Assembly: GCA_016081115.2 (NCBI GenBank)
Contig: CM071936.1
Coordinates: 90,821,943-90,885,942, forward strand
Direction: 5' to 3'
Length of the DNA: 64,000 nt
DNA from: Rehmannia glutinosa
Taxonomy: Eukaryota; Streptophyta; Magnoliopsida; Lamiales; Orobanchaceae
In this document: in pieces, positions 55,157 through 64,000 of the stretch
Layout of the letters: every line of letters begins with the position of its first letter
Numbering within the stretch: the first letter of the stretch is position 1
Notes under the pieces: model-generated
Told to the model about the DNA's origin: nothing
The model's database searches: none
What the model saw: only the letters and a program-made list of their open reading frames with translations
Translations under genes and position numbers: made by a program

Positions 55157-57491
55157 ATGGAAGCAAATTTGACACGCATCCCTATGTTCACAATTGAGGA
55201 ATTTAATGATTGGAAAATTCGTATGCGAGGCTCATCTATCAAAGATTACGATGAAATATGGATAGTAATAGAAGATGGGCCACTGCAAATTTTAAAAGTA
55301 AACACACAGCTGCAACGGGGCTGTTGCGGTGAAGGAGAAGAGGATGTTGCTCCCGGACCAGCTATGGTTGAAAAACCAAGAGGCTGGATGGACATATGAT
55401 GACAGAAAAAGATACAACTTGGACAACGCGTGGCCAAGGACATTCTTTACAAACCTCAGGACAAAGCCATGTTCAACAAAGTCAAATCGTGCAAGATGCA
55501 AAAGAAATGCAGGATAAGCTAACCCTGATTTGTGAAGGCTCGAGCAAATCAAGGAAAATAAACTATCTGTTCTTTGTCTGAAATTTGAAAATTTTAAGAT
55601 GCTTGCGGGAGAAACCTTGGATCAACTGGATGCTCGGTTCCACGAAATTACCAATGAGATATACCGCACTTGGAAAAGAATATACACGAAGAAATGTGTA
55701 TGAAGATTCTAAGAAGTCTCCCGGTGAGTGGGAAATGAAAGTCATGGCCCCGAGACACTCCATGGACCTATCAAAAACATCCAACCATGAGCTATTCTCG
55801 GATCTCAAAGCCTACTGAATTTGGTGAGAAGAAAAGACCTAGAGGAGACAAAATGTGCCCAAAACAAATTTGCTCTAATAGTTAAGGATGGTAAAGAGCT
55901 AAGGTCAAGGAAGTCATTGACCAAGAGAAGATTGCCCGATGGTTAAAGGTTTAACAAATTCTTCAACAAGAATTACAAAAGAGGCAAAGGTGAATCATCC
56001 GAGAAGACACTCAGCTCCTCCCAAGTCAAGGGAAGATAGGCCACCCAAAAGAACGAGCATCAAAAGGTTGAGTATCAAAGAGCCGACAATCCAAGGATGG
56101 AAAGAAGCGATCAAAAGGTTGAAAATTTATCTTTTGAACCGCAGCAACCTGGTCACTATGCTATTGATTGCCCATATCTTGTAGTCAACGAATACATGAA
56201 TGAAGAGGAAAGAAAAGTCTTGAGAGAAAGAAGACAAGAGAAGAAAAAAGGCAATGTTAGGCTGCGAGAGACGCTGAGATAGTCAAGCCAAAAGACACAA
56301 GCAGACTCGGAGAGTAGTGAAGTGACTACTCAAGTGACTCAAGAAGAAGCCTTGATCCGTCTAATGGCCAAAGAACAAGACCAACTGACCAAGAAGATGA
56401 GGTACACTCTAACTCATCACACTCGAGTTCTAGTGATAGTAATTGTGACACACACACTTCATCACCCACTAATCTTTATGATTCAATAGGCAAAATGATG
56501 AAAGACTTTGAACACATTAAATCCTCACACACACTACTAAATGAGGAAAATAGCCTACTCAAAAGTCAAAACTCACAAACTAAGGAGCCGAGTACTCTAA
56601 GTCACATAGTCGATGAGAATAAAAGTTTAAAGGCTAAAAATGCTAAGCTAATAGCAGAGATAGCTGCCACGAAAAAGAGGAAAATGACCTCAAAAATGTG
56701 ATTGCCTCATTTACTAAGGTATCTAAATCTTTGGATGATCTTATTATGAGCCAAAGAGAATGTGGAGATAAAGACAGGGCTTAGGATTTAATTCCTCTAT
56801 ACTAAGTCAAGCTCCAAAAGTAATTTTGGAAAAAGGATCTTCAAGTAATGAAGCATCTCAAAAATCCCAAACTCCAAATAGCGCACACATATCCATTCCA
56901 AAGCACAACCACAAGCAAACTGGCCTTGGTTATAAAGGAAAAGGAAAACAGCCAGTTGAGTGTGCTGATAGGACAGCTGAGAGGAAATCTAGCCGAGTTC
57001 CTCAGCAAACTCCAAATAGGAAGTACTCTGTAAAAAAGAAAGAGATCTACCAAAAGCCCCAGAAGTTCTATGAAAGGAACACATATGATGGGAATGGTAG
57101 AAATTACCCAAACCAAGCTGATTGGAATAATGTGAACTATCAGCAAAGACCTATGGAATATAAGCCTAAATGGCAAAGGCCTAGAACTCAGCAAGGGCCG
57201 TTCCAAAGGCAAAAGAGCTATCATCAGCACACATATGCACCCAAGCACTATCCTCAAAGATATCACAACTACCCAAACAAAGCAATTGCTAAAACACATA
57301 CACATGCATACAGACAAAAGAGACAGCTGTATGAACCTAAAACCCCCAAGCAATTTGCCAAAGTTAATTATCATTATGGCACTGATAGATGGCAACCTCT
57401 TAGAGTCAAATCATTTGTTTATAGGTTGGTTGGATCATCTTACAATACTAACCCCTCAGGACCCAGACAAGTATGGGTACCTAAAACCTAA
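55157..57491 (+). pseudogene. gag: Sirevirus 3 gag, frameshifted
   Basis: The start is ATG at 55157 (MEANLTRIPMFTIEEFNDWK). The capsid part continues with SSIKDYDEIWIVIEDGPLQ, then in other frames through SMDLSKTSNHELFSDLKAY. The zinc knuckle region near 56130-56175 keeps GHYAIDC but has lost its first cysteines. The coiled coil is at 56495-56701 and the basic region, open at 56826-57491, ends VWVPKT with TAA at 57489-57491. Many frame changes sit at sites where Sirevirus 2 has CAG or CTG. The Gag role (particle assembly, RNA binding) is known from the family. Confidence 0.85.
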
Positions 57492-60400
57492 TTTCTTTGA
57501 TTGCAGGTTCAAGGAGCAGCTGAGTGCCAAGGAACCTGGTACATGGATAGTGGTTGTTCCAGAAACATGACGGGAAACAAGAAAAATCTGTCAAAATTTA
57601 AGGAAGTTAGAGGTGCAAAAGTCATATTTGGAGGGAATGAAGCTCCGGGAGAAATAAGAGGCATTGGATCCATCAAGAAAAATGGATTAGAAATTACAGA
57701 TGTTGCATATGTTGAAGGCCTCAATTTCAACTTACTAAGCATAAGTCAACTCTGTGACAAGGGCGATAATGTTGGATTCAATATGGGAGTGTGCCAAATC
57801 AAGAACACTAAATCTAATGAAGTAGTGTTGCAAGGATGCAGACAAAAGACCATGTATGTGGTAGATTGGTCAACTGCAACACCAAGCACTTGTCTGCTAG
57901 CAAAGAGCACAACTGAATCAAGTTGGCTATGGCACAAGAAGCTGAGTCACCTGAACTTCAAAACAATTAACAAGCTTGCAAGGAGCAGTCTCGTGGAAGG
58001 ACTTCCAGACTCAGTATACAAGAAGGAAAGTGTATGTGATGCATGCCAGATGAGAAAACAAATCAAATCATCATTCAAAGAAAAGACATGTCCATCTTCA
58101 ACAAGAATATTGCACTGCTACATATGGATCTATTTGGTCCGAGTTGAACTAGACATAAGTGGAAAAGAAATACACATTGGTGGTAGTAGATGACTACTCA
58201 AGATACACATATACAACTTTCATGTGTAAGAAGAAAAGAAACCTGCGAAAACTACCCAGGTGATGAAGAGAATCCAGAATGAGAAGAGTCAAACCATTAT
58301 CAAAATAAGATCTGACAGAGCATATGAATTTGTCATTGGTATAATAACTCAGTATTGTGTTGAAAATGGTATTGGTTATGAATTATCTGCAGCAAGGACT
58401 CCACAGCATAATGGAGTTGCGAGAAAGAAGAAGCAGAACTCTCAAAGGAGCAAAGCAAGGGCCATGTTAGGCTGAAGCAGGGCTACATAAAGATTTTGGG
58501 CAAAGCAATAAACACAACATGCTATACTCAAAATAGATGCATGATAAATGTGACGGTGACAAAGACTCGCTATGAGATTTGGACAGGGAGAAAGCCAAAT
58601 GTTGCATATTTTAGAATATTTGGATGCAAATGCTTCATCTATAACAATGGCAAAGACAATTTAAAGGCTTTTGATGCTAAAGCTGATGAAGGTTTCTTTT
58701 TGGGATACTCAGTTGAAAGCAAAGCCTACAGAGTGCAAAACAAGAGGACAATGGTTACAGAAGAGTCCATCCATGTGGTGTTTGATGAGCCCAATGTAAA
58801 TGGAGAAGACATTGAAGAGTCGGTGATAAGGCTTTGAATCGACTACCATGCAGAAGAGTCCCTATGTTGAAGTTGAAGCTGGAATTATAAACCCAGATGA
58901 AGATGAGATAGCTAAGTCTCAAAGACAGCTGGAAAATCTGCAGCTAAGTGATGATGAGAGAGCTTATCAAAATAACACACCTGCAAGACGACTGAATCCA
59001 GCTAACTTACTCCAACCTGATGTAAGATTGTTGAGAGACCATCCACCAGAACTAATCATTAGAGATGTAAGAGAAGGTGTAAAAACCAGATCCGGAGCTC
59101 AACAAGAAGCAATGTTCACTTGCTTTATCTCACAGATAGAGCCAAAAGATGTGTCACAAGCATTGGATGACACACATTGGATTCAAGCCATGCAAGAAGA
59201 GCTGAATCAGTTTGAAAGAAACAAAGTATGGGAATTGGTTCAAAGACCTACCCTTCAAAATGTTATTGGCACTAAATGGGTGTTCAGAAACAAGATGAAT
59301 GAGGAAGGTTCTGTGGTAAGAAACAAAGCAAAATTGGTAACCAAAGGGTATTGCCAAGAAGAAGGAATAGATTTTGATGAAACTTTTGCTCCTGTAGCAA
59401 GATTGGAAGCCATAAGAATGTTTCTTGCCTATGTTGCTCACAAGAACTTCATTGTATATAAAATGGATGTAAAGAGTGCATTCCTTAATGGGTTATTGGA
59501 GGAAGAAGTGTATGTTGAACAACCTCCAGGATTTGAGTAGAAGACTCTTGGAGATAAAGTATACAAACTCAAGAAAGCTTTATATGGATTGAAACAGGCA
59601 CCAAGAGCATGGTATGATACATTATCACAATTCCTGACTGAGAACGGATTCACTAAAGGCAAAGTGGATAAAACCTTCTTCAGAATTCAAGATGGGAAGA
59701 GTACACTGCTTGTCCAAATATATGTGGATGACATCATCTTTGGATCCACAGACAAAGAGCTGTGTGATAAATTCTCAAATCTCATGCAAAGCAAATTTAA
59801 AATGAGCATGATGGGAGAACTGATATTCTGCCTTGGACTCCAAGTAAAACAATGAAGGATGGAACCTTCATAAGTCGGACAAAATACACGAGAGATTTAA
59901 TGAAGAAATTTGGTATGGAAGAGAAGTCTTCGTGAAAATACCAATGAATACATCGATCAAAATGGGTATGGATCTGAGATGGCAAGCCTGTGGATCAAAC
60001 AAGATCTGAGCACTTATTGGATCATTGCTCTATCTCACAAAGAAGCGGGCGGACATCACCTTTCTTTGTAGGTGTATGTGCAATATTTCAATCTGCTCCA
60101 AAAGAAAGCCACATGATATGCCCAAGAGAATCTTGAGATATTTGAAAGGAAGCCAAGAAGTTGGCTTATGGTATCCTAAGGAAGGTGGATTCAAGCTAAT
60201 TGGTTACTCGGACTCGACTATCTTTGGATGTATAGTTGGCGGGAAGAGTACCTCAGTACATGTCAAATGCTTGGAAATAGATTAATTTCTGGTTTAGCAA
60301 GAAGCAAAATTCAATAGCCACCTCCACAAAGCGAGAATACATAGGCTGGCGGCACCAAGTTGTGCCCAAGTCTTATGGATGAGACAGCAACTGAGAGACT

Positions 60401-60660
60401 ATGAAGTTGAAGAAAAGGAAATACCAATCATGTGTGACAACACAAGTGCAATTGCAATCACTCAGAATCCTGTATTGCACTCAAGAACAAAGCACATTGA
60501 TGTCAGATATCACTTCATAAGAGATCATGTTGAAAAGAAGGACATCACCTTGGAATATATCTCAACTGATAAACAGTTAACTGATATATTCACAAAATCA
60601 TTATGTGAATCAAGATTTGAAGAACTCAAGCATGAATTAGGGTTAATTGAGCTGAGTTGA
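57492..60660 (+). pseudogene. pol: Sirevirus 3 pol polyprotein, nearly complete but broken
   Basis: It opens LQVQGAAECQGTWYMDSGCS; the protease Asp-Ser-Gly is intact. Pre-integrase reads LWHKKLSHLNFKTINKLARS and CDACQMRKQ. Integrase is frame-shifted around 58115-58250 and near 58430, where the segment holding the catalytic Glu (PQQNGVAERK in the family) is scrambled. The C-terminal integrase block FGCKCFIYNNGKDNLKAFDA is intact. RT has TKWVFRNKMNEEGSVVRNKA, KMDVKSAFLNGLLEEEVYV, a TAG at 59538-59540 where Sirevirus 2 has CAG, LYGLKQAPRAW and YVDD at 59721-59732. RNase H is broken near 59850-60370, then open (60379-60660) with TKHIDVRYHFIRDHV and the stop. Confidence 0.88.
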
Positions 60661-61164
60661 CACTCAGAAGACTCAAACAAAAGAGATGGAATAAGTTGTA
60701 TCGGAGAATCAGCTAAGTTAGCTGACAGATGAGTACCTATGTGCAAAAAGAGAAGAGTTACATCAACTAAGGAATAAGTTGAGTCATTTATGAGCAAAGT
60801 GACAAAAACGCAGTCGTTTTTACTAAGCCGGAATGTTTTTTTAAGAGTGACGTCAGCATAATTATGACGTGTACAGTCAAAAGCTGCACACCAAGCTTAT
60901 GATTGGATATAAATGCTGCCGCATTAAATGCAAGAAATTAAATGCTAATCGGCGTGCAAAATCTGAGCCGTTGATCTTGATCAAATTTCAAAAACCACCC
61001 GCACGTCCTTTCATAACCCATACATATACCATTTCGTCCGATTTTCTCTCACTTTACCAAAACTGTTCATCTCTCTCAAGAGCAAAGAAAGCATTTTCAC
61101 TCTCAAAACCCTACAAATCTCCAAAGCTTATTTTTCAGAGGTTCATTCGGTAAATCTTCGAGAA
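60661..61164 (+). promoter_or_regulatory. Spacer with promoter-like block before env-like ORF3 (Sirevirus 3)
   Basis: TGACGTCA at 60848-60855, ATTATGACGT at 60861-60870, an inverted CCAAT (GATTGG) at 60901-60906, and TATAAA at 60908-60913. A CT-rich leader with CTCTCTCAAGAGCAAAGAAA follows, then an ATG in good plant context at 61165. The order and spacing match Sirevirus 2. It looks like a small plant promoter and 5' UTR; activity is inferred. Confidence 0.6.
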
Positions 61165-64000
61165 ATGGCATCTACGTACGACTTCGTCAACTTGGGAAAG
61201 CAAATCCACACGGGATCTACTGTGGATTTCGAGGGCATGATCAAACAAGGGTCAGACGAAACCTTTGTGAAGAAAATAAGCGAGAGAAGTTGGAGAAATC
61301 ATGATCAAAACCCTTTTTATCGATGAAGTTTCAAATGACCTACATGGAGGAGGTCGCACGTTCTATGTAAACGCCGGGTTCACGATGAGGGGGCATCAAG
61401 TCCTCTGTTCACGGAAAGATTTGACCATAAGCGCCAAGGATTTGGTAGAACATTGTTTGTTGCCGGCGGAAAGAGTGCCGGAGATTTATGAAGCTGATAT
61501 TAACTTGGCTGCTGCGTGGAAGGAAGTAGCCAAACCCGATATCTTCGCGAAGGTTGTCTACACAGCTGACAAGAAGCTGTTGAAGGAGGACTACCACAAA
61601 CTGCTGGACATTGTTGCCAAATGCATAGACATCAAATTTCGAAGCTTTAACCAGCTGTCCAAAACTAAGCTGGTCGTAATGGTTGCGATCATTGAAGAGA
61701 AGAAGGTGAACTAGGCTGAGTGTGTATACAGCAGACTCTGCCAGAATATTGGGAATAAATCCTTCAAGGATGATGGTTCGTTTGGAGGATCCCTGGGGTA
61801 CGAAGTGGTGATTGGCCGGATGATGGAAGTTAAAGAAGTTCCTCTTCGACATGGAAAGGCGTTCCATGTCAACAAGAAAATGTTTCGGTCTAACCTTTCC
61901 GGAACACAGAAGCAAACATACGCCAAGAGGGCTGATACGAGTGAGGGGGAATCAGCTGGCCCTGAAGAAACAAATGTCTCTTCCTCCCCCCAGAAGACTG
62001 TTGCCCCTGCAGCAAAGAAAAAGAAAACAAAAGATGCACCTGCCCTTGCAGTAAGTCACTGCCCTGCGGCCGCGGCGGAGAAGGAACCACAAATACCTTC
62101 TCCGGTTGTCAAGAAAATGAGGATCGACAAGCCTGAAAGCCAGCTCCTCGAGAAAAGACAACAGCAAGGCCCCCGCCGCCCGAACTCGGAGAAAATCGCA
62201 TCCGAACCAGAAATTCCTCGGTAAGGACCAAAAGGAGAAGACTTTTCAAGCGATCAAAGCTTGAGAAAAACAATGAGTCTGCCACTCAGGTGGAGCAGAT
62301 CAGCGAGACAAGCTGGAGAAGTAGAGTCTCCTGAAATTATTGATGAAACAACCAAATCTGCTGGCCGATCAGTGAGGCAAATTGAAGACACAGATGTAGT
62401 CGAGCAGTGAGACACAAGAAGTAGGCGAGAAAGCAAACTCTCCTGTTGACAAGGTTGTATCCCCTCCTACAACAATGCCGCTGGCGAGGTTTGGAGCACC
62501 AAAGTTTGCTACTTTCAATCCCCGAGAAACGAGGGACGAAGAAGGAGATAATGATGAAGAAGATGATGACGTGATGATCCTATCCCCACCATATCCAGAC
62601 ATCCAAAATCGTCTGCGAGAATGGAAGAAGTGGAAGCGATTCGATCCAGGGAACGATTCAAAGACCGGAGTTTATTGAAGAATAAGAAGAATCTGTTGAA
62701 TTTTCTCGGATTGACCACTATGGTCTAAGCACTGATGAAGTAAATGCGCATAGATATCCTGAGATCTTCAAAGACAAGGAGAAGCGGATCGCGCGAGAAA
62801 GTCAAGCTCGTGAAAAGCCGATGTCTGCCCTCTAATGAACCACTGATCATACTCATCCACACCTTGATATCTTTGTCGAGAGCGATGATGATCGGACCTG
62901 CCTTTGCAATGAGAAGAATTGGAAATGCGGCAAGCCAGCGCGAGAATCCAGGATCTTACATGAGCAAAAGGCGATGGAAGGACCAGGAGTCTTCGGATCA
63001 CAACGAACTTGACCCGATGGGAGTGGTGCGACATATTGCCACTTTGTTGTCGCAGCCACCACTTCCCCGTCCACTCAAAAAAGGTGTTAAGGGAACTGCG
63101 CGATGAAAATCGGGAATGTGGGGACCCGGTCGAGCCAACCCCTAATGAAAGTGTCTTACCACCTTTGATAATGGTGAATACTCAAAGGGAACAGTCGGGA
63201 GTCTAGAGACGAGTGACCCCATTCCAAGTCATTCGGTTGGTGTGCCACCGAGGGGGAAACTCCCTCCACCGGCAAAGGTCGGAGGATCTTTGCGGTGACT
63301 CCTAACGAATCTTGGAGTCAAAGTGGAGAAGGAACAACAAATGGATACCAAAGCCAGTTATCAGCGAGGCTCGAGGCGATTGAGACTGCTCTCGGGAAGT
63401 GCCAAGCGCTCTGCCCAGCCAATGAAGCTACCGATGCGGTCGAGGCACGGGGAAGGAAGGCGCCTGGGAGTTAACACTGCACGGCAATGAAAGTGCAATC
63501 CATGGAGTTGAGACTCCGGTGGATGCCACCTCGAAAGACCCCAAGACAGGTGACATTTGTCGAATGGGTATCCCAAGGCCTCGATCGATTGAGATTGCGG
63601 GGAGGTAATGAAGGTCAACGGGAGGTTGAGACTTCCGGGTAAAGAGACGGAAGCGTAACATCCCTCCTACTATCATTGATCCATCCCCGAAAAGGAGATA
63701 AGTGCTCTTCAAGATTCCCAAGACAATCCCGATGTAACCTTTCTCGGGATCCGAAGGTGAAGACGCAACGAGCCATCCCCTATTGCCGATCCAAAAGACT
63801 CACCGGTGAGGATGTTCTCCCAAGCACGAGTAAGACCGACCTTAAGGCTACTCGCCAAACCTTTAATTTTAATGATGATCCACCCATGCAAATCTCATCA
63901 TCGTCGATGACGCCATCGATATGGCCGAGGACCATCCAACTCATATGGAAAACCAGTTGAGACCGACAAAGCTATTGAGACAGTGAGGCTCGGCCAGTGG
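61165..64000 (+). pseudogene. Sirevirus 3 env-like ORF3, 5' part, broken
   Basis: The start is ATG at 61165 (MASTYDFVNLGKQIHTGSTV). Next come, in shifted frames, GGGRTFYVNAGFTMRGHQV, a mixed alpha/beta-looking N-terminal domain to KLVVMVAIIEEKKVN with a stop at 61712-61714, then FGGSLGYEVVIGRMMEVKEV. A long Lys/Pro/Ala-rich, probably disordered and nuclear-signal-like linker follows (61920-62220: KKKKTKDAPA, VVKKMRIDKPE). Beyond 62230 the frame is broken repeatedly, with much of the damage at CAG/CTG sites. Acidic segments near 62530 precede the region equivalent to 28100-28450. The C-terminus is past the window. No function beyond the family name is claimed. Confidence 0.75.

Larger units (their letters stand above)
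53474..64000 (+). mobile_element. Sirevirus 3, 5' part (continues past window)
   Basis: 5' LTR (53474-55031), PBS, gag, in-frame TAA, pol, promoter-like spacer and the first part of env-like ORF3, all in the same order as Sirevirus 2. The 3' end is beyond the window, so age and target duplication cannot be judged. The five bases before the LTR are CTCAG. Confidence 0.9.

Overview
The window is repeat-dominated nuclear DNA from a flowering plant, most likely a eudicot. I found no intact host gene, tRNA, rRNA, CRISPR array or bacterial-type gene. Almost every supported feature is a transposable element, and most are nested in, truncated by or fused to one another. Plant origin follows from Ty1/copia elements primed by initiator-Met tRNA, an Athila/Tat-type Ty3/gypsy family, a CACTA-type end, a tRNA-derived SINE, and copia elements of the Sirevirus type (long LTRs, a repeated AAAAGGGGGAAATTG-like polypurine tract, and a third env-like ORF after pol).

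Layout. 1-2700: 3' end of a Sirevirus (env-like tail, PPT, LTR). 2701-3551: unassigned, with a possible small inverted-repeat element. 3552-10042: a complete but broken Ty1/copia element. 10043-12799: unassigned AT-rich DNA. 12800-13104: CACTA-like end made of ACATCGGT hairpins. 13105-13424: Sirevirus gag scrap split by a SINE. 13425-16335: minus-strand LTR and 3' internal part of a different Sirevirus, carrying an array of seven covarying hairpins. 16336-18761: Sirevirus gag-pol scrap. 18762-42818: a tandem LTR-internal-LTR-internal array of a gypsy family with gag and protease but no polymerase; its middle LTR is interrupted by a full-length minus-strand Sirevirus (23734-37775, 5-bp target duplication ATTCA). 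42819-53473: chimeric scraps in which two unrelated copia fragments are fused to the env-like 3' halves of Sireviruses. 53474-64000: a plus-strand Sirevirus with 5' LTR, gag, pol and the start of its env-like gene, running off the window.

How the parts work together. Each LTR carries the promoter and polyadenylation region. The PBS and PPT prime the two DNA strands. Gag packages, and pol supplies protease, integrase, reverse transcriptase and RNase H. The gypsy copies keep gag and protease only, so they would need polymerase supplied in trans. In the two Sireviruses where the region is present, the env-like gene sits behind a conserved promoter-like block with identical spacing (TGACGTCA, TATA box, CT-rich leader). 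This suggests it could be transcribed separately.

The most notable signals are the covarying hairpin array in the LTR at 13568-13770, the promoter-like block before the env-like ORF, a conserved in-frame TAA next to a splice-acceptor-like sequence at the gag-pol boundary of three copies, a GC-rich near-palindrome scattered through the gypsy family, and a strong bias of differences toward CAG/CTG sites between Sirevirus copies. That bias may be a base-calling footprint of CHG methylation, in which case many apparent frameshifts could be artefacts.
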